A stretch of 64,000 nucleotides of DNA from CAWDVK01 sp963805715 (lineage in GTDB: Bacteria > Actinomycetota > Actinomycetes > Streptosporangiales > Streptosporangiaceae), in assembly GCA_963805715.1 (NCBI GenBank), contig CAWDVK010000013.1, forward strand, positions 205,833 through 269,832, in the 5' to 3' direction. Both the position numbers and the translations under genes were made by a program. The notes under the pieces were generated by a model. The model saw only the letters and a list, made by a program, of their open reading frames with translations. It had not been told where the DNA came from and did no database searches. Shown piece by piece: positions 35,012 through 44,545 of this stretch (the first letter of the stretch is position 1; each line of letters starts with the position of its first letter).

Positions 35012-35914
35012 TCAGGGCTGGGGCACGTCGTCGCCCTGACGGCGCGCCTGGGCCGCCCGGCTGGTGATGACCGGCCGCCAGCGCGGACTGCTGGCCGGCG
35101 CCAGCGGCGCTGCCGCGTGCGCCCCGGGCCGCAGCGCGGCCGCCTCGCCGATGCGCGTCATCAGCTCGGTGTCAGCGCGGATCTCCTCGTCGGTCGGGGA
35201 CAGCGCCAGGGTCGCCGTGAGCACGAACGCCAGGACGCTGATGCCGACGATCAGCGGGAGCAGGAAGCCCTCGGCGCTCGCGCCGTTCATCGCCATCCCG
35301 GCGCCCGGCGCGGCAGAGTAGACCCGCATGGCCGCCATCCCGGTGTAGTGCATGCCGCTGACCGCCAAGCCCATGATCAGCGCCGCGCCCACGGTCGACC
35401 AGGTGGCCCGCAGCCGCAGCGTGAACCACAGGGCCACGGTCGCGGCGACCACGGCGATGAGGACGGAGAGCGCGAACAGGCCGGGGTTGTAGCTCATCCT
35501 GGCCTGCATCTGCATGGCGGCCATGCCCGTGTAGTGCATGCTCGCGACGCCGATGCCGGTGATGGTGCCGGCCAGCAGCAGGGTGGGCCAGCCCTCCTTG
35601 CCGAATCCGACGATGAGCAGGCCGGCGAAGACGACGATCACGGCGAGGAGCATGCTGCCGATCGTGATCGGCACGTTATAGAGAATGGGCAGGCCGGGGA
35701 TCGTGTAGCCCAGCATCGCGATGAAGTGCATCACCCAGATCCCGGTGGTGCCGATCGAGACCGCGGCCAGCGCGAGCCACCTGGCCCGCGCGGGGCCGGT
35801 CAGTGCCCGGGCCCTGACGGTGCAGCGCAGGCCGAGGAAGGCGCCCAGGCAGGACATGACGTATCCGAGGGCAGGATTGAGCAAACCATATGAAAAGTTA
35901 TGAACAGACAGCAT
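35012..35914 (-). CDS. MHYT-domain membrane sensor protein
   Basis: 300 residues with seven or eight transmembrane helices. The MHYT pattern occurs three times: WVMHFIAMLGY near residue 60, SMHYTGMAAM near 125 and GMHYTGMAAM near 187. The Met/His residues are thought to bind copper and sense gases such as oxygen or NO. A soluble tail of about 60 residues follows with no GGDEF, EAL or kinase domain, so this is a stand-alone MHYT protein. The ATG at 35914 has no clear ribosome site. The gene is divergent from nothing obvious; 240 bases separate it from the next two-component genes. Confidence 0.88.
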   Translation of the reverse strand: MLSVHNFSYGLLNPALGYVMSCLGAFLGLRCTVRARALTGPARARWLALAAVSIGTTGIWVMHFIAMLGYTIPGLPILYNVPITIGSMLLAVIVVFAGLLIVGFGKEGWPTLLLAGTITGIGVASMHYTGMAAMQMQARMSYNPGLFALSVLIAVVAATVALWFTLRLRATWSTVGAALIMGLAVSGMHYTGMAAMRVYSAAPGAGMAMNGASAEGFLLPLIVGISVLAFVLTATLALSPTDEEIRADTELMTRIGEAAALRPGAHAAAPLAPASSPRWRPVITSRAAQARRQGDDVPQP

Positions 35915-36156
35915 CTGTCGCGCTCCCGGAGAAAAAGGACCTCAGCCCGGAGACTACTATTTGCCAGGGCTTGCTGCCAGGGAGTTACCTAATCCGGCTC
36001 CGGGCATTGCCGGAATGTTACCGGCGAGGAAAGTTACCGGACCCCGCCGGAGCGTCCGGCAATGGCGCCTGGCCGGGGCCGCCAATGGTCGCGTGGCCGG
36101 CGCCGCCAGGGCCGGGCAATGGCGTGCCGGGCTCAGGGCGCCCGGCTGGCCCGGGC
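35915..36156. other. Intergenic region upstream of MHYT gene
   Basis: About 240 bases with AT-richer sequence near 35915-35970 (ATACGTTTTC-like, ATATGAAAAGTT). GTTACC appears three times (35985, 36017, 36033), and CAATGGCG or CCAATGG occurs repeatedly. It is probably the MHYT promoter; no gene is seen. Confidence 0.35.
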
Positions 36157-36825
36157 TCAGTACTGGCCGCGAGCGCGGGCCAGCCCGTGCTCGTAGGCGT
36201 AGACAACAGCCTGGACGCGGTCGCGCAGGCCGAGCTTGCCCAGCACCCGGCCCACGTGCGTCTTGACGGTCGCCTCCGAGACGTACAGCTGCCGGGCTAT
36301 CTCGCCGTTCGACAGGCCCTGCGCGACCAGCGTGAGCACCTCCCGCTCCCGGTCGGTCAGCTCGGCCAGCTCACCCGGCTCCTGCTGCTGGCCGGCCGGG
36401 AGCAGCGGGGCGAACTGGTCGATCAGCCGGCGGGTCGTCGACGGGGCGACGACCGCGTCCCCGCAGTGCACAGCGCGGATGGCGAACAGCAGCTCCTCCG
36501 GCGGCACGTCCTTGAGCAGGAAGCCGCTGGCGCCTGCCTTGAGCGCGGCGAACGCGTACTCGTCGAGGTCGAACGTGGTGAGCATGAGGACGCGCGGCCG
36601 GTCGCCCGCGAGCCGGATCTGCCTGGTCGCCTCGACCCCGTCGACCCGCGGCATCCGCGCGTCCATCACCATCACGTCGGCGGGCCGGCGGCGGGCAATC
36701 TCGATGGCGGCGGCGCCGTCGGCAGCCTCGGCCACGACCTCCATGTCCGGCTGCGCGTCCAGCACCATGCGAAAGCCGGCCCGGACGAGTTCCTGGTCGT
36801 CCACCAGCACGATGCTGATCGTCAC
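36157..36825 (-). CDS. NarL-type response regulator
   Basis: 222 residues. The receiver domain begins ISIVLVDDQELVRAGFRMVL. The phosphoacceptor is Asp55 in VMVMDARMPRVDG, with Thr in LMLTTFD and Lys105 in FLLKDVPP. The C-terminal GerE helix-turn-helix contains LTDREREVLTLVAQGLSNGE and VSEATVKTHVGRVLGKLGLR. Its ATG overlaps the stop of the upstream histidine-kinase gene by four bases (36822-36825), marking them as a pair. The target genes are not identifiable here. Confidence 0.93.
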   Translation of the reverse strand: MTISIVLVDDQELVRAGFRMVLDAQPDMEVVAEAADGAAAIEIARRRPADVMVMDARMPRVDGVEATRQIRLAGDRPRVLMLTTFDLDEYAFAALKAGASGFLLKDVPPEELLFAIRAVHCGDAVVAPSTTRRLIDQFAPLLPAGQQQEPGELAELTDREREVLTLVAQGLSNGEIARQLYVSEATVKTHVGRVLGKLGLRDRVQAVVYAYEHGLARARGQY

Positions 36826-38056
36826 CGGGAACCGCCCGGCCCGGCCCCGGCGGTGAGCTGGCAGGCCTGCGCCTGGCCGGCCGGGGTCGCGGCCCCGTTC
36901 TTCGCCGCCGGGCCGTAAGGCAGCGTCGCGACAACGCGGAAGCCGCCGCCCGGTGCCGGGCCGGCCTGCACGGTACCGGCGTACATCTCGGCCCTTTCCC
37001 GCATGCCGGCGATCCCGTGGCCGCCGCTGCCGGCCGGGATCTCGCCGCCGACGCCGTTGTCGGTGACCCCGACGACCAGGCAGTCCGGCTGGTAGCGGAG
37101 GCTGACGGCGGCAGCCGCGGCGGGGCCGGCGTGCTTGCGGATGTTCGTGAGCGACTCCTGCACCACCCGGTAGGCAGCCAGCTCGGCGCCCTCTGGCAGG
37201 CCGCGGCGCGCGCCCTCGAGGCGGAAGGACACCGACAGCCCAGCCGCCCTGGCCTGGTCAAGCAGCCCGCGCAGGTCGCCCAGGCCGGGCAGCGGCGCCA
37301 GCCGGGCGTCTTCGTCGCCGGTGCGCAGCACGCCGAGCAGGCGCCGCATCTCGGTGAGGGCCTGGCGCCCGGTCGCGGCGATCGCGGCAATGGCCGCCCT
37401 GGCCCGCTCGGGGTCCGATGACAGCGCGTAGCCGGCCCGTCGGCCTGCACGACCATCACGCTGACGTTGTGCGCGATGACGTTGTGCAGCTCGCGGGCGA
37501 TCCGCGCGCGCTCGGCTGCGGCCGCGACCTTCGCCTGGGCGTCCCGCTCGGCCTCGAGCCGGGCCGCACGATCCTCGAGCGCCACATAGTAAGCCCGCCG
37601 ATAGCGCATCGAGTCGCCCAGCACCCAGGCGATCAGGGCCGGGCCGGCGAACATCACCGTGCCGGTGAACAGCCGCTCCACCGGCCTCAGCCGGTCGGGC
37701 GCCCAGGCGGCGACGGCGACAGCCGAGCCGATCAGGCAGATGGCCAGGGCCGTGACCGACTCGCGCCGGGGCCGGTAGGCGGCCACCGTGTAGAGCAGCA
37801 CCAGCACGGCCAGGTCCGACCCGGAGGGCCCGGCGGCCAGCACGATCTGGCCGGCGCCGCTCAGCGCGGCCAGCGCGAACGCCAGCAGCGGTGCCCGCCG
37901 CCGGTAGGCCACCGGCACGACCATCAGCAGCGTGAGCGGGACCATCGGCAGCGGCCGGCGCACGATGTTGCCCACCATGAACAGCGCCAGGGCGGCCGCC
38001 AGAACGCCGTCCACCAGAATCGGATGGCGGCGCAGCCAGGCATAGATGGCGGACAC
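36822..38056 (-). CDS. NarL-type sensor histidine kinase, frameshifted
   Basis: From the GTG at 38056: four to six transmembrane helices (about residues 13-150), a coiled linker (LEDRAARLEAERDAQAKVAA), and the HisKA_3 box RIARELHNVIAHNVSVMVVQ with His near 191. At about 37436 one base is missing from a C run. Restoring it rejoins ADG-x-GYALSSDPERARAAI and GRQALTEMRRLLGVLRTGDE, then the HATPase_c domain (DNGVGGEIPAGSGGHGIAGM). The restored length is about 411 residues, normal for this class. The kinase would phosphorylate the response regulator whose start overlaps its stop. Confidence 0.85.
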
Positions 38057-38183
38057 CGGTTCAGCGTATGCGCGGGGCTGGCGTTCGTCATCAGACTGCC
38101 GGGCGACAGCCATCAGCCGCCGGGATGAGGTCGGCGGTGCCAGCCGGAACGGGCTGGTTCCCGCCTGCCGCGCGGCCGCGCGC

Positions 38184-38189
38184 TAACGT
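38184..38189 (+). promoter_or_regulatory. Leaderless-type -10 box of HIT gene
   Basis: TAACGT ends 6 bases before the GTG at 38196. Confidence 0.5.
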
Positions 38190-38195
38190 GCCGGG

Positions 38196-38621
38196 GTGAC
38201 CGACTGCCTTTTCTGCGCGATCGCCGCCGGAACGGTGCCGGCTCAGGTTGTCCTGGCCGACGCTGAGGCCGTTGCCTTCCTGGACGCCCGCCCCGTGTTC
38301 AAGGGCCACGTGCTGGTGGCGCCGCGAGCGCACTACCCGACCCTCGCCGACGTGCCGGCCGGGCGCCTCGGCCCCTTTTGCCGGCGCGTGCAGCAGGTCA
38401 GCGCCGCCATGCCCGCCGCGCTTGGCAGTCAGGGCACCTTCGTGGCCGCGAACAACGTGGTCAGCCAGAGCGTGCCGCACCTGCACGTGCACGTCGTGCC
38501 GCGGACCAAGGGCGACGGGCTGCGCGGCTTCTTCTGGCCGCGGGTGCAGTACTCCTCCGACGAGGAGGCGGCGCAGTACGCCGGCCGGCTCCGCGCGGCC
38601 CTGGCCGCGGCCGCGGACTGA
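38196..38621 (+). CDS. HIT-family nucleotide hydrolase/transferase
   Basis: 141 residues from the GTG at 38196. The histidine triad HLHVHV is at residues 95-100, and Cys4, Cys7 and His46 are placed as in zinc-binding Hint-type members (CLFCAI). HIT proteins hydrolyse nucleotide-phosphoramidates or dinucleoside polyphosphates. The physiological substrate is unknown. The gene is convergent with cobS, with 10 bases between the stops. Confidence 0.92.
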   Translation: MTDCLFCAIAAGTVPAQVVLADAEAVAFLDARPVFKGHVLVAPRAHYPTLADVPAGRLGPFCRRVQQVSAAMPAALGSQGTFVAANNVVSQSVPHLHVHVVPRTKGDGLRGFFWPRVQYSSDEEAAQYAGRLRAALAAAAD

Positions 38622-38631
38622 GCGGCCGGGG

Positions 38632-39399
38632 TCAGCTCAGCGCAATGACCAGCAGGCAGGCGGCCCCGGTGAGCTCCGCGACGGCACCGAGCACGTCCCC
38701 GGTGACGCCGCCCAGGCGGCGGACGGCCAGCGCGGTCAGCGCCAGCGATACAGCGAGGCCCGCTGCCATGCCCGCGGCCAGCCGCCAGTCCGCCCAGGCC
38801 GCGCCGGCCAGCCCCGCGGCGATCAGGGCCGCGGCGGCGAGCGGATGCACCGAGCCCGCCATCCCGGCTCCCAGCCCCGAGCCGCGGGCGGCCGGGATCC
38901 CGCGGCGGCAGGCCAGGGTCATCGCGAGCCGTGCCGCCACCGCCGCCGCGATCACGGCGCCGCCGCCGCGGCCCGCCTGAGCCGCCCGCGCCAGCGCGGC
39001 CACCTGGATGAGGAGCGTCAGGACCAGCGTGACGACCCCGAACGGGCCGATGTCGGACTGTCTCATGATCTGCAGCGCCGCAGCCGCCGGGCGACGGCTG
39101 CCGAGCCCGTCGGCCAGGTCGGCGAGGCCGTCCAGGTGCAGCCCGCGGGTCAGCAGCGCGAGCGCGGCGATGGCAAGCACGGCGGCGAGCAGCGGGCCGG
39201 ACCGGCCGAGGCGGGAGGCCAGTTCCAGGACGCCGGCCGCTATCGCGCCCAGCACGAGGCCGATGACCGGGGCCCAGTACATGACGGCGGCCGCCTGCCG
39301 CGCCGTCGGGCGGCCGGCCGCGTCCGCGCCGCTCCTGCCCGGCGGCAGCGGGACGGCAGTCAGCAGGGTCACCGCGCGCCGCAGTCCATCCCAGGGCAT
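38632..39399 (-). CDS. cobS: Adenosylcobinamide-GDP ribazoletransferase
   Basis: A 255-residue integral membrane protein with about six to eight helices. The conserved block LTRGLHLDGLADLADGLGSR near residue 85, then MRQSDIGPFGVVTLVLTLL near 113, is the CobS signature with the acidic residues that bind metal. It joins alpha-ribazole to adenosylcobinamide-GDP in the last step of cobalamin assembly. No other cobalamin genes are in the window and no cobalamin riboswitch is seen upstream. The ATG at 39399 has minus-strand TACGCT about 8 bases upstream. Confidence 0.93.
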   Translation of the reverse strand: MPWDGLRRAVTLLTAVPLPPGRSGADAAGRPTARQAAAVMYWAPVIGLVLGAIAAGVLELASRLGRSGPLLAAVLAIAALALLTRGLHLDGLADLADGLGSRRPAAAALQIMRQSDIGPFGVVTLVLTLLIQVAALARAAQAGRGGGAVIAAAVAARLAMTLACRRGIPAARGSGLGAGMAGSVHPLAAAALIAAGLAGAAWADWRLAAGMAAGLAVSLALTALAVRRLGGVTGDVLGAVAELTGAACLLVIALS

Positions 39400-39509
39400 G
39401 GCACCTGAGCGTAGGGCGCGGGCCGGGGCCCCGGCTGGCCGAGGTCGCGCCGCCGGCCGGGGAGTACCGTCGGCTGAGCGCGCGGCGAGGCCGGGACGGG
39501 AGGCAGAGC

Positions 39510-40214
39510 GTGGCAGAGCGCCCCTACGTGCTGCTATCGGCCGCGATGTCCGCCGACGGCTACCTGGACGACGCGACGCCTGGCCGGCTCGTGCTGTCGG
39601 ATCCCGCGGACCTCGACCGCGTCGACGGCGTCCGGGCCGGGTGTGACGCGATCATGGTCGGCGCGGAGACCATCCGGCGGGATAACCCGGCCCTGCAGGT
39701 CAGGTCGGCGCGGCGGCGGGAGCGCAGGCTGGCCGCCGGATTGCCGGCCAGCCCGGCGAAGGTGACGCTGACCGGCAGCGGCGACCTCGATCCGGCGGGC
39801 AGGTTCTTCACCGCGGGCGAGGCGCCCCGGCTGGTGTACGCGCCGGCCTCCGCGGTGGCCGGCGCACGGGCGCGGCTCGGCGCGGCTGCCATCGTGATCG
39901 GGGCGGGCGAGCCGCTGACGCTCCCGGCCGTGCTGGCCGACCTGGCCCGCCGGGGGATCGGCCGGCTGATGGTCGAGGGCGGCGCGAGGGTCCTGAGCCA
40001 GTTCATCGCGGCGGGCCTGGCGGACGAGCTGCAGCTGGCGGTAGCCCCGGTCTTCGTCGCCGATCCGGCCGCGCCGCGGCTGCTGCCGGGCGGCACCGGG
40101 CCAAGCGGGCCGCTGGCCGGTCATCTCGCCGGCCGGATGGAGCTGACGGGCCTCAGCCAGGCGGGCGACATGGCGGTGCTGAGCTACCGGTTCCCGCCGC
40201 GGCCCGGCGGCTGA
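39510..40214 (+). CDS. RibD C-terminal/dihydrofolate reductase-like protein
   Basis: 234 residues from the GTG at 39510, with GGGAGG 6 bases upstream. LLSAAMSADGYLDD and VGAETIRRDNPALQVR are hallmarks of the RibD_C reductase domain that reduces a ribosyl-pyrimidine in riboflavin synthesis, and LMVEGGARVLSQFI near residue 155 is the matching C-terminal motif. The deaminase half of RibD is absent. Stand-alone members of this family in actinobacteria are common and their substrates are mostly unknown. Confidence 0.87.
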   Translation: MAERPYVLLSAAMSADGYLDDATPGRLVLSDPADLDRVDGVRAGCDAIMVGAETIRRDNPALQVRSARRRERRLAAGLPASPAKVTLTGSGDLDPAGRFFTAGEAPRLVYAPASAVAGARARLGAAAIVIGAGEPLTLPAVLADLARRGIGRLMVEGGARVLSQFIAAGLADELQLAVAPVFVADPAAPRLLPGGTGPSGPLAGHLAGRMELTGLSQAGDMAVLSYRFPPRPGG

Positions 40215-40283
40215 GCCATTGCCCGCGTTAATCCGGCCGGCGGAATGGAGCTGGCCGGCAGGATAAGGCTTATCGTGGAAACC

Positions 40284-40703
40284 ATGGCGCAATGGTGGTC
40301 GATCGAGGTCTTCCACGGTGACTTCAGGGCATCGCGGTGGCAGCAGGCCTACAGTTCCGCCCTGATCGAGTCCGCCATCTCCCACGGAGCCATTGACTGG
40401 AGCTGGGCCGAGCATCCCTACGGCGTGGTCTTCGAGGTGCAATTCCGCGACGAGGCGCAGTGGGAGGCATTCCGCTGGCTTCCGGTCGTCCGGGCCGCGC
40501 TGGACGCCGTGCCCGATCCGGTGAACGGCCTGCTCATCTACCAGGGCCGGGGCGGCGGCGCCGGCGCGGCGGCGCCGCGCCGCCCGCGCCCGGCCGCGGG
40601 CGCGGGCGCTGCCGAGCTGCCGGAGCCCGCCCCGGATCCGCTGCTCGACCTGACGGGCACCGATGCGCCTACCTCGCCCGGCCTGCTGCCGGCCTCCGCC
40701 TGA
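40284..40703 (+). CDS. Hypothetical protein
   Basis: 139 residues from the ATG at 40284; the frame is open to 40245. The N-terminal half is a compact, tryptophan-rich domain (MAQWWSIEVFHGDFRASRW, VVFEVQFRDEAQWEAFRWLP). The C-terminal half is Ala/Pro-rich and probably disordered. I do not recognise the family. It lies between the RibD-like reductase and the DUF5998 gene, all rightward. Confidence 0.6.
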   Translation: MAQWWSIEVFHGDFRASRWQQAYSSALIESAISHGAIDWSWAEHPYGVVFEVQFRDEAQWEAFRWLPVVRAALDAVPDPVNGLLIYQGRGGGAGAAAPRRPRPAAGAGAAELPEPAPDPLLDLTGTDAPTSPGLLPASA

Positions 40704-40736
40704 GCGGCAGGCGGTCTGACGGTGCAGGATGGGAGG

Positions 40737-41330
40737 ATGAGAGATACTAGGGCGTCGGCGAACGGGATGCACTCGGCCATCGAGCGGAGCGGCTACTACC
40801 CGGGCCTCGTGTCTGACGCCGTGTCATCAGCCGTGGGCGCCGAGACGATCGTCTCCTATGTCGTGGTGCACGATGCCCACTTCGACCCCGGCATGGAAGT
40901 ACGACGGCACATGACCGTGCTGGCGCTGACGCCGACACGGCTGGTGTACTCGCATACGGACGAGTACCCGGCGGACGAGACCGACTCCGATTCCCGGCCG
41001 CAGGCGGAGACGAGCACCGAGGCGGTCAGGTTTGCCCGGATCTCCTCGGTAGCGCTGACGAAGGTCATTCCCGACCCGACCCTCTACAAGCCCGGCGTCA
41101 CGATGCCCAGCGAGGTCGTCCTGACCATCGGCTGGAACGCGCTCTCCCACATCGAGCTTGAGCCCGCGCACTGCGGTGACGACAGCTGCGAGGCCGATCA
41201 CGGTTACACCGGGACGATCACGGCGGACGATCTCACCCTGCGGGTCAGCGAGGCCGCTGACGGGCACGATGCCATCCAGCAGGTACTGTCCTTCGCTGTG
41301 GCGCTCGCGGAGGCGACTAGCCAGCCGTGA
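40737..41330 (+). CDS. DUF5998 protein
   Basis: About 197 residues from the ATG at 40737. Alternatives at 40722 and 40767 are possible, since GGGAGG directly abuts the ATG. AIERSGYYPGLVSDAVSSAV, ARISSVALTKVIPDPTLYKP and a cysteine-containing PAHCGDDSCEADHGYTG fit the actinobacterial DUF5998 family, which in Streptomyces is also followed by the phosphodiesterase gene found next here. The role is unknown. Confidence 0.8.
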   Translation: MRDTRASANGMHSAIERSGYYPGLVSDAVSSAVGAETIVSYVVVHDAHFDPGMEVRRHMTVLALTPTRLVYSHTDEYPADETDSDSRPQAETSTEAVRFARISSVALTKVIPDPTLYKPGVTMPSEVVLTIGWNALSHIELEPAHCGDDSCEADHGYTGTITADDLTLRVSEAADGHDAIQQVLSFAVALAEATSQP

Positions 41331-41439
41331 CGGCCGCCTGGAACACGGGCGCAGGCATTGGTTACCAGGGGGCAGGTGCCAGGAGATTGGATCCAGCGAC
41401 GTGCATGCCAGCACACCAGGCGACGGGGATGTCAGCAGG

Positions 41440-42594
41440 ATGCCAGCGAGAACCATGACGGCCGGGCCCGGCAGTACGCCGCTGATGCCGCGCTACGGCG
41501 AGAGCGCCCTGCCCGACCTGGCCACCTCACTGCTCGCCGCACTTGGCGTGCCGGCCGAGGCTAACCCGCTGGACCTGCCGCCAGCCGGCAAGATCTGCCT
41601 GCTCGTGGTGGACGGCATGGGCTGGGAGCTGCTGCGCCAGTTCCCGGCCGCGGCCCCGTTCCTGTCCGAGCTGGCCATGACCGGCGCTCCGCTGACCGCC
41701 GGATTCCCCTCCACCACGGTGACCAGCCTGACCTCGCTGGGCACCGGGCTGCCGCCCGGCCAGCATGGCATGCTCGGCTACCAGGTCGCCGTGCCCGGGC
41801 ACGGCACGCTGCTGAACGCCCTGCACTGGGACGACCGGGTTGACCCGGTCGTGTGGCAGCCCGCCCCCACCATCTTCGAGCGGGCCGCCCGGGCCGGCGT
41901 CGCTGCCCTCCGGGTCGCGCATTCCTCCTTCCGCAAGAGCGGCCTGTCCACGGCCTCGATGCGCGGTGCCGACTACCGGTCAGCGAACACGCTCGGCGCC
42001 CTGGTCTCGCACACGGCCGCGGCCCTGGCCGGGGACGGGCCGGCACTGGCCATGGTCTACACCGGTGACCTGGACGCGACCGGCCACATGTACGGCTGCG
42101 GCTCCGATGCGTGGCGATACCAGCTCGGGCACGCGGACAAGCTCGCCGAGCAGCTGGCCGGCGCGCTGCCGCCGGGCACGGCGCTGTACATCACCGCGGA
42201 CCACGGCATGACGGACGTGCCGGCCGATAAGCGGGCCGACGCCGACGCCCTGCCGGAGCTGCGCGAGGGGGTGAGGCTGCTGGGCGGCGAGCCGCGGGCC
42301 CGGCACGTCTACGCCGCGCCGGGCGCCGCTGCCGATGTGCTGGCATCCTGGCGCGAGACGCTGGGCAGCCGGGCCTGGGTGGCCAGCCGCGACGAGGCCA
42401 TCGCGGCCGGGTGGTTCGGCCCGGTGGACCCGCGGTGGGCCGCCCGGATCGGCGACGTGGTCGCCGCGGCCGCCGGCTGCTCCGCGATCGTGGCCACCGC
42501 GGCCGAGCCGCGGGAGTCCGCCCTCGTGGGCATGCACGGCTCGCTCACCTCGGCGGACCAGCTCGTGCCGCTCCTGATCCGCGGGCCGTCCTGA
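41440..42594 (+). CDS. Alkaline-phosphatase-superfamily phosphodiesterase
   Basis: 384 residues from the ATG at 41440; an ATG at 41455 is equally plausible. CLLVVDGMGWELLRQF supplies the first metal-binding Asp, GFPSTTVTSLTSLGTGLPPG holds the nucleophile Thr/Ser, and YTGDLDATGHMYG, ITADHGMTDV and GMHGSLTSADQLVPLLI give the remaining metal ligands. This is the type I phosphodiesterase/nucleotide pyrophosphatase fold. The substrate is probably a phosphodiester or nucleotide sugar. It is the usual partner of DUF5998. Confidence 0.9.
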   Translation: MPARTMTAGPGSTPLMPRYGESALPDLATSLLAALGVPAEANPLDLPPAGKICLLVVDGMGWELLRQFPAAAPFLSELAMTGAPLTAGFPSTTVTSLTSLGTGLPPGQHGMLGYQVAVPGHGTLLNALHWDDRVDPVVWQPAPTIFERAARAGVAALRVAHSSFRKSGLSTASMRGADYRSANTLGALVSHTAAALAGDGPALAMVYTGDLDATGHMYGCGSDAWRYQLGHADKLAEQLAGALPPGTALYITADHGMTDVPADKRADADALPELREGVRLLGGEPRARHVYAAPGAAADVLASWRETLGSRAWVASRDEAIAAGWFGPVDPRWAARIGDVVAAAAGCSAIVATAAEPRESALVGMHGSLTSADQLVPLLIRGPS

Positions 42595-42699
42595 GCCGGC
42601 CCGCCGACTCGTTACACCGCGTTTGTCCACAGGCACTCAGGGGAACCAGCGCCCGCACGGGTGCTCGTCCACAGGATTTCGAGAGGTTGCCCACAGCAG

Positions 42700-43569
42700 A
42701 TGACCGCATCCGGCCCGCTGATCGACACCGCCGCCCTGGCCGGCCTGCTGGCCGGCGCTGATCGCCCGGTCCTGCTCGACGTGCGCTGGCGGCTCGGCGG
42801 CCCGCCGGGCGCCGCGAGCTACCGGGCCGGGCACGTTCCCGGCGCCACGTTCACTGACCTGGACACCGACCTGGCCGATCCGCCGGGCGCAGCTGGCCGG
42901 CATCCGCTGCCCGCGGCGGCCAGGTTCCAGGCCGCGATGCGCCGGGCGGGCGTGAGCGCCGGCACCGCCGTCGTCGTGTACGACGACGTGGCCGGCACGG
43001 TCGCGGCCCGGGCCTGGTGGCTGCTGCGGTATTTCGGCCATCGCCGCGCGAGCATCCTGGACGGGGGGTTCCCGGCCTGGGTGGCGGCCGGGAAGCCAGT
43101 CGGGACGGGGGAGCCGCCGGCCGCGGCGGCCGGGGACTTCACGGCGGTGCCGGGCGGCATGCCGGTGCTGGACGCGGCTGCCGCCGCGGTGCTGGCCAGG
43201 TCGGGAGTCCTGCTCGACGCCAGGGCCGCCGACCGCTACCGCGGCGAGTCCGAGCCGGTTGACCGGGTCGCCGGGCACATTCCCGGCGCGCTGAGCGCCC
43301 CCGCCGCCGACAACCTGACGGCCGACGGCCGGCTCCTGCCGGCCAGCCAGCTGCGGGCGCGGTTCGCCCGGCTCGGTGCCTGCGCGCCGGCGGCCGGCAA
43401 CGGCCATGCACCGGCCGTGGGGGCCTACTGCGGGTCAGGTGTCACGGCCGCGCATGAGGTGCTCGCCCTGGAGCTGGCGGGCATCCCGGCGGCGCTGTAT
43501 GTCGGCTCCTGGTCAGGCTGGGTGGCTGATCCCGGACGGCCCGTGGCCACCGGCCCGGACCGCGGCTAG
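42700..43569 (+). CDS. Sulfurtransferase (two rhodanese domains)
   Basis: 289 residues from the ATG at 42700. Two rhodanese modules are present. The first (about 18-135) contains VLLDVRWRLGGPPGAA and HVPGATFTDLDTDL, and the second (about 155-285) contains LLDARAADRYRGESEPVDRV then HIPGALSAPA. The active-site cysteine is in AYCGSGVTA near 248. The fold moves sulphur from thiosulfate or 3-mercaptopyruvate to an acceptor. It follows the phosphodiesterase gene and is convergent with the methyltransferase gene. Confidence 0.93.
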   Translation: MTASGPLIDTAALAGLLAGADRPVLLDVRWRLGGPPGAASYRAGHVPGATFTDLDTDLADPPGAAGRHPLPAAARFQAAMRRAGVSAGTAVVVYDDVAGTVAARAWWLLRYFGHRRASILDGGFPAWVAAGKPVGTGEPPAAAAGDFTAVPGGMPVLDAAAAAVLARSGVLLDARAADRYRGESEPVDRVAGHIPGALSAPAADNLTADGRLLPASQLRARFARLGACAPAAGNGHAPAVGAYCGSGVTAAHEVLALELAGIPAALYVGSWSGWVADPGRPVATGPDRG

Positions 43570-43615
43570 CCCGCCGGGCACCTCCGCGGCGGCGCGGCGG
43601 CGCGGCGGGCGGCCC

Positions 43616-44473
43616 TCAGGGCTTGCGGCCCATCCCGGCGTAGGCCGGGATCAGTTCCTCGCCGGGACCGGCCACGCCGTGCCACTGCGGCAGCGGGACC
43701 AGGCCGGGCTCGACCAGCTCCAGGCCGGCCAGGAATCCGCCGATTTCCTCGCGCGTGCGCAGGATCAGCCGAGTGGGCCCCATCCGTGAGTTGAGCCGCG
43801 ACGTGCCGGTCGTGACCCGGTCAGCGTCGATGTCCCTGGTCGTGTCCGAGACGGTCAGGTAGCTGCCCGGGGCGGCGGCCTCCATCAGCCGGGAAACGAT
43901 CTGGCCCGGCTGATCAGAGTCCGGGATGTACTGCAGGACCATCAGCGCCATGACGGCGACAGGCTGGCTGAGATCGAGTACCTCGGCCGCCCCGCGCAAG
44001 ACCCTGGCAGTGTCCCGCGCGTCAGCGTCCACGTAGGAGGTGACGCCCTCGGGGGTGCTGGTGAGCAGCGCCCTGGCGTGCGCGAGCACGATGGGGTCAT
44101 TGTCCACGTAGACGACCCGGCACTCCGGCGCGATGGCCTGCGCTACCTCGTGGGTGTTCTCGGCGGTCGGCAGGCCCGTCCCGATGTCCAGGAACTGGCG
44201 GATTCCCGCCTCGCTGACCAGGTACTGAACGGCCCGCCGGAGGAATGCCCGGTTGGCTCGCACGCCGGGCAGCACGTTCGGGTTCGCCGCGATGACCTGC
44301 TCGGCGGCCTGCCGGTCGGCCTCGTAGTTATCTTTCCCGCCGAGCCAGTAGTTGTAGACCCGGGCGGGGTGCGCGACGCTGATGTCAAAGGACAGCGGCT
44401 CGCCGTCCTCGCCGTCACGGTGCACTTCGCGGGCCTCCGGTCCGCCTGCTGCTGCCGCATCCTGGCTGGTCAC
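43616..44473 (-). CDS. SAM-dependent methyltransferase (PF04672 type)
   Basis: 285 residues. SFDISVAHPARVYNYWLGGK is the signature opening of this actinobacterial methyltransferase family, which is frequent in Streptosporangiales and Streptomyces. FLDIGTGLPTAENTHEV is the SAM-binding loop near residue 94, followed by VVYVDNDPIVLAHARALL. The substrate is unknown. Genes of this type commonly sit near XRE/DUF5753 regulators, as here. Confidence 0.9.
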   Translation of the reverse strand: MTSQDAAAAGGPEAREVHRDGEDGEPLSFDISVAHPARVYNYWLGGKDNYEADRQAAEQVIAANPNVLPGVRANRAFLRRAVQYLVSEAGIRQFLDIGTGLPTAENTHEVAQAIAPECRVVYVDNDPIVLAHARALLTSTPEGVTSYVDADARDTARVLRGAAEVLDLSQPVAVMALMVLQYIPDSDQPGQIVSRLMEAAAPGSYLTVSDTTRDIDADRVTTGTSRLNSRMGPTRLILRTREEIGGFLAGLELVEPGLVPLPQWHGVAGPGEELIPAYAGMGRKP

Positions 44474-44545
44474 TGGCTCGCGCCCTTCTCGGTAGGCGGC
44501 CCGGAGCGCTCCGGGCCTGCGGGAGTGCCGGCTCGCCGCCGGCGG

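Noticed and set aside
38632..39500. Cobalamin riboswitch upstream of cobS
   Set aside because: Only about 110 bases separate cobS from the divergent gene, and no B12-box-like sequence is visible.
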